Assembly: GCF_019397265.1 (NCBI RefSeq) | Contig: NZ_CP068985.1 | Coordinates: 3,328,501 to 3,392,500, forward strand | Reading direction: 5' to 3' | DNA from: Nonomuraea coxensis DSM 45129 | Lineage (GTDB): Bacteria; Actinomycetota; Actinomycetes; Streptosporangiales; Streptosporangiaceae | Length of the DNA: 64,000 bases | Shown here: positions 17,900 through 28,421 of the stretch, piece after piece | How positions within the stretch are numbered: the stretch's first letter is position 1 | Layout: the number at the start of each line of letters is the position of its first letter | Translations under genes and position numbers: made by a program | Notes under the pieces: model-generated | Told to the model about the DNA's origin: nothing | Seen by the model: the letters and a program-made list of their open reading frames with translations, nothing else | The model's database searches: none

Positions 17900-19021
17900 G
17901 TGAACAGGGTCCCCATGCTGGCCGCCGGGCACGCGGCCGTCGATCTCTACCAGGGCGCGGTGCCCGCCCTGGTGCCCTTCCTCGTGCTTGAACGCGGGTA
18001 CGGCTACGTCGCGGTGTCGGGGGTGGTGCTGGCGGCGACGTTGCTGTCGTCGGTCGTGCAGCCGCTGTTCGGACTGCTGACGGACCGGTGGCGGATGCCG
18101 TGGCTGATCCCGGTGAGCATGGTGGTGGCCGGGGCGGGGGTGGCCGCGGGCGGCGTGGCCGGTTCGTACGTCCTGACCTGCCTGGCGGTGGCGCTGTCCG
18201 GGCTGGGGGTGGCGGCCTACCATCCGGAGTCGGCGCGGCTGGCGCGGATCGCGAGCGCGGGCAGCCATGTGCGGATGAGCTGGTTCTCGCTGGGCGGGAC
18301 GCTGGGCTTCGCGGCGGCTCCGGTGCTGGTGACGCCGTTGCTGGCGGCGTGGGGGCTGGGCGCGTCGCCGCTGCTGGCGGTGCCGGCCGTGGCGGGGGCG
18401 CTGGTGACGTTGCCCGCGGTGCGGGCGCTGACGGGCGGCGGCGGCGGGACGCGGCGGGAAGGGGCGCGGGCCGTGCGCGGGCGGGACGACTGGCGCTCGT
18501 TCACGCGGCTGACGCTGGTGATCGTGTTCCGGTCGGTGGTGTACGTGGGCCTGAGCACGTTCGTCGCCCTGTACGTGGGGGGCGGGGCGGCGGGGGCGGT
18601 GGCGCTGTTCGTGCTGTTCGCGGGCGGCGCGGCGGGGACGGTGCTGGGCGGGCGGCTGGCGGCCCGCTGGGGGCGGGTGCGGACGATGCGGCTGGCGTAC
18701 GCGGCGGCGGTCCCGGCGGTCGCGGGCGTGGTGCTCGCGCCGGGACCGGCCGTGTACGTCTTCGTGGCCGCCTCCTCGATCGCCCTGTATGTCCCGTTCT
18801 CCCTGCATGTCACGCTGGGCCAGGATCTGCTGCCGAACCGGGTGGGCACGGCGGGCGGCGTGACGCTGGGGCTCGCGGTGAGCGTGGGCGGGCTGACCAG
18901 CCCGCTGGTCGGCGCGGTCGCGGAGGCGTCCTCGCTGCGGGTGGCGCTGGCCTGCCTGGTGGTGTTCCCGGTCCTGGCGTGGCTGCTGGCGCGCACGCTG
19001 GAGGAGCCGGTGGGCGCGTGA
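17900..19021 (+). CDS. MFS transporter of the fosmidomycin-resistance (Fsr) type
   Basis: This 373-residue inner-membrane protein has eleven or twelve transmembrane helices. The N-terminus (AAGHAAVDLYQGAVPALVPFLV), the loop GLLTDRWRMPWLIP and GLGVAAYHPESARLA are typical of Fsr-like major facilitator exporters, which pump out fosmidomycin or related small molecules. Substrate here is unknown; it could export a toxic compound sensed by the divergent AraC regulator. The start is GTG 17900 (the GTG at 17898 is followed at once by a stop). Its stop forms a perfect 12-bp palindrome with the stop of the convergent protease gene. Confidence 0.85.
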   Translation: MNRVPMLAAGHAAVDLYQGAVPALVPFLVLERGYGYVAVSGVVLAATLLSSVVQPLFGLLTDRWRMPWLIPVSMVVAGAGVAAGGVAGSYVLTCLAVALSGLGVAAYHPESARLARIASAGSHVRMSWFSLGGTLGFAAAPVLVTPLLAAWGLGASPLLAVPAVAGALVTLPAVRALTGGGGGTRREGARAVRGRDDWRSFTRLTLVIVFRSVVYVGLSTFVALYVGGGAAGAVALFVLFAGGAAGTVLGGRLAARWGRVRTMRLAYAAAVPAVAGVVLAPGPAVYVFVAASSIALYVPFSLHVTLGQDLLPNRVGTAGGVTLGLAVSVGGLTSPLVGAVAEASSLRVALACLVVFPVLAWLLARTLEEPVGA

Positions 19022-19030
19022 GGCGCCTCA
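19019..19030. terminator. 12-bp palindrome overlapping both stop codons of convergent genes
   Basis: TGAGGCGCCTCA contains the stop of the MFS gene (19019-19021) and, on the other strand, that of the protease gene (19028-19030). It may help end both transcripts, though without a loop or T-tract it is weak. Confidence 0.3.
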
Positions 19031-20566
19031 GTCCCCGACCGGGAGGCGGGCCACCGCGGTGTTGTCGCGCGGCGACGGGTCGAGGCGGGTGGCGGCGACG
19101 TGCGCGGTGACCGGCACCTGGCGCGGCGCGTCGGCGGCGAGGCGTACGCGGACGGTGAGCTGGACCGGGTCGCCGGGCCGTACGGCGCCGATCGCGCAGG
19201 TGGCCTGCTGGGCGGTGCGGGCGCAGGCGGCGCCGGTGACGGCGGCGAGTGTGGCGCCCTCGGGGACGCGCAGCGTGACGGGCACCTCGGTGGCGCCCAT
19301 GAGGCCGCCCATGGTGACGGTGGCGGTGACGGTGGCGGTCTGGCCGCGCCGCACGGGGACGGCGGGGCCGGTGGCGGTGATGGACAGGGCGTCGTAGACG
19401 CCGCGCGGGTCGGCCTTCTTGACGATGGCGCCGTAGCTCTCGACGTTGAGCGCGTTGGCGACGGAGTAGCCGTCGGACTCGCCGTCCTCGGTGCCGGCCG
19501 ACAGCACGCCGACGAGGTCGCGGGTGCCCCGGAGCACCCAGGGGCCGCCGCTGTGGCCCTTGGACAGGTGGCAGTTGTACGTCTCCAGCTTGCCGGCCGG
19601 GCCGGTGGCGGGGTCGTCGGCGGGCTCGATGGCGGGCTCGGTGGCGGGCTCGGTGGCGGGCTCGGTGGCGGGCTGGGTGGCCGGGCCGGCGGCGGCGTTG
19701 ACGGCGGCGAGGGCGCGGGCCGGGCGGGTGCGGGCCAGGCACCAGAGCTGGTCCCTGCCGTCGTAGGGCTTCCTGCCGAGGACGCCGGGGTAGCCGGCGG
19801 TGATGACGGTGTGCCGGCCGCCCTGGCTGCGGACGGGGGTGAAGGCGCCGACGGCCTCCTGGAGGGTGCGCTCGCGCCGGCCGACCTCGATGAGGGCGAC
19901 GTCGTAGACGGAGTTCCAGTCGCCGCCGGCCAGGCCGGTGTAGCCGTCGGGTTTCCAGGCGCGGCGGCCGCCCCAGCGTCCGTACGGCTCGCGCTGCCGT
20001 TCGCCGGCGGCGCGCCCGTCGTAGGCGGGGACGAAGGCGAAGTTGGTGTGCCACTTCCCGCGCTCGGCCCCTTCGGGGACGCTGTAGACGCAGTGGGCGG
20101 CGGTCACGACGAGCAGCCCGGACGCCGAGCGGACGACGCTCGCGCTGCAGGAGTCGCCGCGCCCGCCGGAGTTGACGAAGAACAGCCGGCCGGTGACGCG
20201 GCTGCGCCCGGCCCCGGTGTACGGCCGGCGGACGCGGGCGTAGCCGTTGGCGTCGCCGCCGGGCGTGAGGCGTTTGTCGTCGGGCACGCTGAGCAGGCGG
20301 CGGGCGGAGGCGGGGGCCAGGGGCGGCCGGGTGGCGGGCAGGTCGGCGGCCTTGGCCCTGGCCTGCTTGGTGGGCGTCCAGTAGCGGACGGCCCGGCCGG
20401 GGCGCATGAGGGGGGACGACTCCGCGCCGCCGCGGACCTGCGTGCCGGCCACGGCGGTGTGCGGCGCGCGGTCGGCCGCGGCGGGCAGCGGGACGGCGAG
20501 GCCGCCCAGCGCGGCGGGCGTCGTGGACAGCGTCGTGACCAGTGTCATGACCAGTGTTCTCCGCAC
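19028..20566 (-). CDS. Secreted trypsin-like serine protease with C-terminal beta-sandwich domain
   Basis: This 512-residue exported protein has a Sec signal peptide (RRTLVMTLVTTLSTTP to about residue 32), a pro-region, and a chymotrypsin-fold domain with the His in VTAAHC, the Asp in YDVALIEV and the Ser in GHSGGPW. Between Asp and Ser it carries an unusual tandem Pro-Ala-Thr-Glu insert (about six units) encoded by a 12-bp repeat. The C-terminal 130 residues look like an Ig-like/DUF11 beta-sandwich (VRRGQTATVTATVTMGG, VPVTLRVPEGATL). I placed the start at GTG 20566, seven bases after GGGGGG, which begins the signal peptide directly; 20611 would add a 15-residue leader. Likely role is extracellular proteolysis. 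Confidence 0.87.
   Translation of the reverse strand: MRRTLVMTLVTTLSTTPAALGGLAVPLPAAADRAPHTAVAGTQVRGGAESSPLMRPGRAVRYWTPTKQARAKAADLPATRPPLAPASARRLLSVPDDKRLTPGGDANGYARVRRPYTGAGRSRVTGRLFFVNSGGRGDSCSASVVRSASGLLVVTAAHCVYSVPEGAERGKWHTNFAFVPAYDGRAAGERQREPYGRWGGRRAWKPDGYTGLAGGDWNSVYDVALIEVGRRERTLQEAVGAFTPVRSQGGRHTVITAGYPGVLGRKPYDGRDQLWCLARTRPARALAAVNAAAGPATQPATEPATEPATEPAIEPADDPATGPAGKLETYNCHLSKGHSGGPWVLRGTRDLVGVLSAGTEDGESDGYSVANALNVESYGAIVKKADPRGVYDALSITATGPAVPVRRGQTATVTATVTMGGLMGATEVPVTLRVPEGATLAAVTGAACARTAQQATCAIGAVRPGDPVQLTVRVRLAADAPRQVPVTAHVAATRLDPSPRDNTAVARLPVGD
19612..19680 (-). repeat. 12-bp tandem repeat inside the protease gene
   Basis: About five imperfect copies of a GGCGGGCTCGGT unit (plus-strand reading) encode the Pro-Ala-Thr-Glu repeat lying between the catalytic Asp and Ser segments of the protease. 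Such repeats vary in copy number by slippage. Confidence 0.75.
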
Positions 20567-20699
20567 GGTGTCCCCCCTGGGCGTTGATACGGATGAAATC
20601 CTCTCGGTCACTTTAAGTCACGACAATGTGGCGAACCGTAGTCAAGGGAGTCGTGTCGTGATCGGCCGGGCGAGCGGAGAGGGGCTGTCCGGGCGGGGG

Positions 20700-21704
20700 T
20701 CAGCCGGCGGCGGCGTCGCCGCGGCGCGGAAGCAGCTCGGAGGTGAGGGCGTCGGCGGGGGAGCGGTCGGGGCGCAGGCCGCGCCAGGACGGGTGGCGCA
20801 GCAGCCCGTCGCCGGTGACCTCGGCGTACTGGACCTCGCCGACCAGGAGGGGCTCGGCCCAGCGGGCGTCGCGGGCGTGCTCGCGCGGCACGGGTTCGGC
20901 GAACGGCGAGTCCGGCCGCTCCAGGGGGGCGAGCCGCTGGTGCAGGTCGGCGAGCATGGCCTGGGTGAAGCCGGTGCCGACGTGGCCGACGTAGAGCAGC
21001 CGGCCGCGTTCGTCGTGCGCGCCGAGCAGCAGCGAGCCGATCGTGCCGGAGCGGCGGCCGCCGCCGGGCCGCCAGCCGCCGATGACGACCTCGACGGCGC
21101 TGACGTTCTTGATCTTGGTCCATTCCGCGCTGCGCCGGCCCGGCCGGTACGGCGAGCTCAGCCGCTTGCACACCACCCCTTCGAGTCCGAGCCGCCGGGA
21201 GGAGTCGAGGGCGCGCTCGGCGTGGTCGGGGAACCAGACGGGCACCTGCCAGCGGAACCCGGGCGTGAGCGCGCCTTCGAGCAGCTCCCGCCGCTCGGTG
21301 TAGGGCAGTGCGATGGTGGGCGTCTCGTCCAGGTGCAGGATGTCGAAGGCCATGAACGTCACCGGCACGGCCCTCGCCAGCTCGGCGACGGCGGCCGGGT
21401 TGCGCTGGTGCATGCGCGGCTGGAGCGCGCCGAAGCTGGGGCGGCCGGCCTCGTCGAAGGCGACGATCTCGCCGTCGAGCACGGCGGGGCGGCCTTTCGT
21501 GGCGCCGGCCATGAGCTGGAGCTCGGGGTAGGCGGGGGTGATGTCCCTGCCGTTGCGTGACACCAGGCGGACGGTGCCGTCCTCGACGTACGCGAGGGCG
21601 CGCACGCCGTCCCATTTCATCTCGACGGCCCAGTCCTCGCCCTGGACGGAGGTCAGGGCGCCGAGCTGGGCGAGCATCGGCGCGTAGGCCGGCAGCCGCA
21701 CCAT
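20700..21704 (-). CDS. ATP-dependent DNA ligase (LigC/LigD-ligase type)
   Basis: This 334-residue protein joins DNA nicks using ATP, probably in repair or non-homologous end joining. The nucleotidyltransferase domain has motif I MKWDGVR (adenylated Lys29), motif III region VTFMAFDILHLD, motif IV GLEGVVCKRLSSPYRPGRRS, motif V WTKIKN, and the OB domain (VVIGGWRPGGGRRSGTIGSLLLG). There is no primase or phosphoesterase domain, so it is a stand-alone ligase (LigC-like), not full LigD. No ku gene is in the window. It starts at ATG 21704. The 70-aa gene lies just upstream on the same strand and may be cotranscribed. Confidence 0.92.
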   Translation of the reverse strand: MVRLPAYAPMLAQLGALTSVQGEDWAVEMKWDGVRALAYVEDGTVRLVSRNGRDITPAYPELQLMAGATKGRPAVLDGEIVAFDEAGRPSFGALQPRMHQRNPAAVAELARAVPVTFMAFDILHLDETPTIALPYTERRELLEGALTPGFRWQVPVWFPDHAERALDSSRRLGLEGVVCKRLSSPYRPGRRSAEWTKIKNVSAVEVVIGGWRPGGGRRSGTIGSLLLGAHDERGRLLYVGHVGTGFTQAMLADLHQRLAPLERPDSPFAEPVPREHARDARWAEPLLVGEVQYAEVTGDGLLRHPSWRGLRPDRSPADALTSELLPRRGDAAAG

Positions 21705-21734
21705 GGTGCGTGCATTACCCCGTCCGCTTGATCG

Positions 21735-21947
21735 TCAAGGCTGGCCGGGGGTGTCCGGATGGTCAAGTGGGCCGTCCTCGACGAGCTGGGCCAGGTCGAC
21801 GCCGTGGCGGTGCAGCTCGGTGACGTTGTGGCAGTAGCCGCGCAGGTACGTCCGGCCGCCGACGTTGTGGGTGACGCGGAGGAGCGGGCGGTCGTCAAGG
21901 ATGATCGCCTCCACCAGGATGCCGTCCGGCCCGCGCCACTGTCCCAT
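21735..21947 (-). CDS. Small conserved hypothetical protein (70 aa)
   Basis: This short soluble protein starts MGQWRGPDGILVEAIILDDRP and has a YLRGYCHNVTELHRHGVDLAQLVED segment. It has no transmembrane helix and no motif I can assign. Codon use matches its neighbours, and it lies 30 bp upstream of the DNA ligase on the same strand, so the two are probably cotranscribed. The function is unknown. Confidence 0.7.
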   Translation of the reverse strand: MGQWRGPDGILVEAIILDDRPLLRVTHNVGGRTYLRGYCHNVTELHRHGVDLAQLVEDGPLDHPDTPGQP

Positions 21948-22327
21948 GGGGCCAGGGTATGTGACCGGACATAATGGACATGTAATAGAAAAGCGACCGC
22001 CATGTTTCCTGACTCGCCCGGAACGGGCGGCTCCAGCGGCAAAAATAACTTAGCGCTACCTTTGGTAGCCCAAAGTGGCAGGGTCCGGGGCGTTAAAAGC
22101 TCTTCACCCCGGGCAAGGCACCACCCGAACGTCATCCCGGAGTCGTGGTCGCGCCCCCGTGGCGGCCACGACGGAACGCCCCGGCAGGCCCGGTCCGGGG
22201 CGGCGGCGGCCGCGTGGCGGCAGAGGCGAATGCCGCCCCGCGACCGCCGTACCGCCTCCTCCCCGTCCTCATGTCCCGCAGTGTGGACAGAACGAGATTC
22301 GGGGCCCGGACTCCGTAGACTGTGAGG
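21948..22327 (+). promoter_or_regulatory. Upstream region of the his operon, rich in inverted repeats
   Basis: This 380-bp gap has no convincing gene. It is less GC-rich at 21960-22080. It holds overlapping inverted repeats GCTACC-TTT-GGTAGC (22055-22069) and CTTTGG-TAGC-CCAAAG (22060-22075), then CCGGGG...CCCCGG (22085-22112) and GTCGTGG...CCACGAC (22142-22172). A TAGACT hexamer at 22317-22322 lies five bases before GTG 22328 and could be a leaderless hisD promoter. Whether the repeats are operators or RNA stems is not decided. Confidence 0.4.
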
Positions 22328-25330
<3,003 letters not shown>

Positions 25331-25334
<4 letters not shown>

Positions 25335-25486
25335 CGGGCAACGCCATCGCCGTCGTGCTGGTCTTCGTCGGGCTGTTCCTCGTCGGCGGCGTGTTCTCCC
25401 TGTACAAGCAAGGGCTCAAGATCGGAGCCGTCGTCTGCGCCGTGGGCGCGGTGATGGCCGTGACGGCGGGAGTGCTGTGGTGGTGA
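25331..25486 (+). CDS. 51-aa membrane protein between hisB and hisH
   Basis: This small frame starts with GTG 25331, overlapping the hisB stop by four bases, and ends with TGA 25484-25486, overlapping hisH the same way. The product has two hydrophobic helices ([20 protein letters not shown] and a second one from [12 protein letters not shown] onward) with a short Lys-containing turn. The perfect double coupling shows that it is a real operon member. The function is unknown; a role with the his enzymes or just a conserved passenger are both possible. Confidence 0.8.
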
Positions 25487-26118
25487 AGAAGAACGTCGTC
25501 GTCCTCGACTACGGCTCGGGCAACCTGCGCTCGGCCGAGCGCGCCCTCGCCAGGGCCGGCGCGGAGGTGACCGTGACCGCCGACTTCGACGCGGCGGTCG
25601 AGGCCGACGGGCTGGTGGTGCCCGGCGTGGGTGCGTTCGCCGCGTGCATGACCGGGCTGCGGGCCGTGCGCGGCGAGCAGATCGTCGGGCGGCGGCTGGC
25701 CGGCGGCCGGCCGGTGCTGGGCATCTGCGTCGGCATGCAGATCCTGTTCGCCCGCGGGGTCGAGCACGGCGTGGAGACAGAGGGCTGCGGCGAGTGGCCG
25801 GGCACGGTCGAGCGGCTGGACGCGCCCGTGCTGCCCCACATGGGCTGGAACACCGTCAAGGCACCCGCGGGGAGCGTGCTGTTCGCCGGGCTCGACGCCG
25901 CGACCCGCTTCTACTTCGTGCACTCCTACGGGGTGCGCGAGTGGGAGCTGCGCGCCGGCGAGGGGTTCGCCGAGCCGGTCGTCACCTGGGCCGAGCACGG
26001 GGTGCCGTTCGTCGCCGCCGTGGAGAACGGCCCGCTCATGGCCACCCAGTTCCACCCGGAGAAGTCCGGCGACGCCGGCGCCACCCTGCTGGGCAACTGG
26101 CTCAAGACCCTCGACTGA
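25483..26118 (+). CDS. hisH: Imidazole glycerol phosphate synthase, glutamine amidotransferase subunit
   Basis: HisH supplies ammonia from glutamine to HisF. The 211-residue class I amidotransferase shows [13 protein letters not shown] at the start, the oxyanion segment VVPGVGAF, the nucleophile elbow [10 protein letters not shown] with the catalytic Cys, HMGWNTV, FVHSYGV, and the catalytic His/Glu in TQFHPEKS. I choose GTG 25483, which overlaps the preceding small gene's stop as GTGA; GTGs at 25477 and 25480 are alternatives two residues longer or less. Confidence 0.97.
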   Translation: MKKNVVVLDYGSGNLRSAERALARAGAEVTVTADFDAAVEADGLVVPGVGAFAACMTGLRAVRGEQIVGRRLAGGRPVLGICVGMQILFARGVEHGVETEGCGEWPGTVERLDAPVLPHMGWNTVKAPAGSVLFAGLDAATRFYFVHSYGVREWELRAGEGFAEPVVTWAEHGVPFVAAVENGPLMATQFHPEKSGDAGATLLGNWLKTLD

Positions 26119-26145
26119 ACCGATCATGACCAGGCTGGGAGAGCG

Positions 26146-26475
26146 GTGAGCAAGGAGCGGGCGCGCCGGCGGGCCGAACGCGAGGCCGAGCGGGCCCGTG
26201 CCATGCGCGTCAACGAGGAACGCCAGGCCCGCGGTGCCCGCCGCCGGGCCTTCCTCGCCCGGCTCGTGCCGCGCCCGGTGCGCGTGCGCCGCCAGGGCGG
26301 TGTGATCGCCCGCCGCCACCGCGCGCAGAACGTCGTGGTGGGGGCGGCGTTCCTGCTGGTCCAGGCGCTGGCCTGGTTGTTGTGGGGCTCGCCGGCGGTC
26401 AGTTTCGCCGTGCTCGTCCTGTCCCTGCTGCTCGTACCCGTTGTCGTGACTCTCGCCTTCGACCGGAGGACCTGA
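26146..26475 (+). CDS. Small two-helix membrane protein in the his operon
   Basis: This 109-residue protein has a very basic N-terminal half (about residues 2-65, rich in Arg/Glu as in a charged helix: [17 protein letters not shown]) and two membrane helices (about 63-80 and 84-104), ending FDRRT. It begins at GTG 26146 after GGGAGAGC and sits between hisH and hisA. Similar proteins occur in this position in related actinomycetes (recollection). The role is unknown. Confidence 0.8.
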   Translation: MSKERARRRAEREAERARAMRVNEERQARGARRRAFLARLVPRPVRVRRQGGVIARRHRAQNVVVGAAFLLVQALAWLLWGSPAVSFAVLVLSLLLVPVVVTLAFDRRT

Positions 26476-26479
26476 AGAA

Positions 26480-27202
26480 ATGTCGCTCGTACTGCTGCCC
26501 GCCGTGGACGTCGTGGCCGGCCAGGCCGTCCGCCTGAGCCAGGGCGAGGCCGGCACCGAGACCGGCTACGGCGAGCCGCTGGCCGCCGCGCTGGCCTGGC
26601 AGGAGGCCGGCGCCGAGTGGATCCACCTGGTGGACCTCGACGCGGCGTTCGGCCGGGGGGACAACCGCGAGCTGATCGCCGAGGTGATCGGCCGGCTGGA
26701 CGTCAACGTGGAGCTGTCCGGCGGCATCCGCGACGACGCCTCCCTGGCCGCGGCCCTGGGCACCGGCTGCCGCCGGGTCAACATCGGCACGGCCGCGCTG
26801 GAGAACCCCGAGTGGTGCCGCAAGATCATCGCCGAGCACGGCGACCGCATCGCGGTGGGCCTGGACGTGCGCGGCACGACGCTGGCCGCCCGTGGCTGGA
26901 CCCAGGACGCCGGCGACCTGTGGGAGGTGCTCGACCGGCTGGAGGCCGACGGCTGCCCCCGCTACGTCGTCACCGACGTCACCAAGGACGGCATGCTCCA
27001 GGGCCCCAACCTTGACCTTTACCGGCGAATCTGCGCACGAACCGACAAACCGGTCATCGCCAGCGGCGGTGTCTCCAGCCTCGATGACCTGCTCGCACTG
27101 GCTTCTCTCGTTCCCGACGGAGTGGAGGGCGCGATTGTGGGCAAGGCCCTCTACGCTCACGCGTTCACACTGGAAAAGGCGCTGGCCGCGGTACGCGTGT
27201 AG
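26480..27202 (+). CDS. hisA: Phosphoribosyl isomerase A (HisA; PriA-type with TrpF activity)
   Basis: This 240-residue TIM barrel isomerises ProFAR in histidine synthesis and, in actinobacteria, also PRA in tryptophan synthesis (PriA). It matches mycobacterial PriA closely: LLPAVDVV with the catalytic Asp10, the [14 protein letters not shown] strand, [26 protein letters not shown] with the second catalytic Asp, and [14 protein letters not shown]. The absence of trpF next to trpC-trpB-trpA supports dual function. It starts at ATG 26480, four bases after the previous stop. Confidence 0.95.
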   Translation: MSLVLLPAVDVVAGQAVRLSQGEAGTETGYGEPLAAALAWQEAGAEWIHLVDLDAAFGRGDNRELIAEVIGRLDVNVELSGGIRDDASLAAALGTGCRRVNIGTAALENPEWCRKIIAEHGDRIAVGLDVRGTTLAARGWTQDAGDLWEVLDRLEADGCPRYVVTDVTKDGMLQGPNLDLYRRICARTDKPVIASGGVSSLDDLLALASLVPDGVEGAIVGKALYAHAFTLEKALAAVRV

Positions 27203-27222
27203 CTTCGCCGGGAGGGGACGGA

Positions 27223-27633
27223 ATGAGCGTCAGCAACGACGGCATGGAGAACACCGGTCCGAGGATCTTCTCCGGAGGCATCTGGGAGGAGAGATACGGC
27301 TACGCCCGCGCCGTGGTCGTCGGGGAGCGGGTGATCGTGTCCGGGTGCACGGCCACGGTCGAGGGAGAGGTCCGTCACGTCGGCGACGCCTACGCGCAGG
27401 CGCTGACCGCGATCGACATCGCGCTGGAGGCCGTCCTGATGGGCGGGCTCACCCGCGAGGACGTCGTCATGGTCCGCTACTACGTGGTCGAGCAGCGCCA
27501 CTTCGACATCGTCGGCCGGGCCATCGGCGAGGCGTTCGGCAAGGTGCGGCCCGCCTGCACAGGAGTACGGGTGGCCGGACTGGTCGACCCGAGAATGCTG
27601 GTCGAGATCGAAATCGAGGCACTGCGAGCATGA
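27223..27633 (+). CDS. Rid-family (YjgF/YER057c/UK114) protein in the his operon
   Basis: This 136-residue protein has the Rid fold: [34 protein letters not shown] and [26 protein letters not shown]. RidA proteins hydrolyse reactive enamines/imines made by PLP enzymes. The arginine of the RidA active site (in PARS-like motifs) seems to be Cys here, so this is probably a non-RidA Rid subgroup whose activity is unknown. It overlaps hisF by four bases (ATGA), so it is cotranslated with the pathway. ATG 27223 or ATG 27244 could be the start. Confidence 0.88.
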   Translation: MSVSNDGMENTGPRIFSGGIWEERYGYARAVVVGERVIVSGCTATVEGEVRHVGDAYAQALTAIDIALEAVLMGGLTREDVVMVRYYVVEQRHFDIVGRAIGEAFGKVRPACTGVRVAGLVDPRMLVEIEIEALRA

Positions 27634-28391
27634 CCGTAGCGGTACGAGTGATTCCCTGTCTCGACGTCGACGCCGGGCGGGTGGTCAAGGGCGTCAACTT
27701 CGAGAACCTGCGCGACGCGGGCGACCCCGTCGAGCTGGCCCGGCGCTATGACGAGGAGGGCGCCGACGAGCTGACCTTCCTCGACATCACCGCCTCCTCC
27801 GGCGAGCGGGAGACCATGCTCGACGTGGTGCGCAGGACCGCCGAGCAGGTGTTCATCCCGCTGACCGTCGGCGGCGGCGTGCGCTCGGTCGACGACATCA
27901 ACCGGCTGCTGCGGGCCGGCGCCGACAAGGTGTCGCTCAACACCGCCGCCATCTCCCGGCCGGAGCTGCTGACCGAGGCGTCGCGGCGGTTCGGCGCCCA
28001 GTGCGTCGTGCTGTCGGTGGACGCCCGGCGCGCGCCCGGAACCCCGAGCGGGTTCGAGGTGACCACGCACGGCGGGCGGCGCGGCACCGGCATCGACGCC
28101 GTGGAGTGGGCGGCGCGCGGCGAGGAGCTGGGCGTGGGCGAGATCCTGCTCAACTCGATGGACGGCGACGGCACGCTCGACGGCTACGACCTGGAGATGC
28201 TGCGGGCGGTGCGCGCCGCCGTCCGGGTGCCGGTGATCGCCAGCGGCGGGGCCGGCCGGCTGGAGGACTTCCCGCCGGCGGTGGCGGCGGGCGCGGACGC
28301 CGTACTCGCGGCGTCGGTCTTTCACTTCGGCACGCTGAAGATCTCCGAGGTGAAGGACACCCTGCGGATGGCGGGCCACTCGGTCCGCTGA
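27630..28391 (+). CDS. hisF: Imidazole glycerol phosphate synthase, cyclase subunit
   Basis: HisF makes IGP and AICAR from PRFAR and ammonia delivered by HisH. The 253-residue TIM barrel has [19 protein letters not shown] with the catalytic Asp11, [47 protein letters not shown] with the second catalytic Asp, and [11 protein letters not shown]. It starts at ATG 27630 within the rid stop. It is the last gene of this his cluster; hisI lies 7 kb further on. Confidence 0.97.
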   Translation: MTVAVRVIPCLDVDAGRVVKGVNFENLRDAGDPVELARRYDEEGADELTFLDITASSGERETMLDVVRRTAEQVFIPLTVGGGVRSVDDINRLLRAGADKVSLNTAAISRPELLTEASRRFGAQCVVLSVDARRAPGTPSGFEVTTHGGRRGTGIDAVEWAARGEELGVGEILLNSMDGDGTLDGYDLEMLRAVRAAVRVPVIASGGAGRLEDFPPAVAAGADAVLAASVFHFGTLKISEVKDTLRMAGHSVR

Positions 28392-28421
28392 CCGGCAGGG
28401 GAAGGGGCCACCGCGTGCGCG

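Noticed and set aside
22002..22325. A 107-codon frame upstream of hisD
   Set aside because: It is Arg/Ser/Pro-rich without any motif, crosses the inverted repeats and has no ribosome site. It is probably chance.
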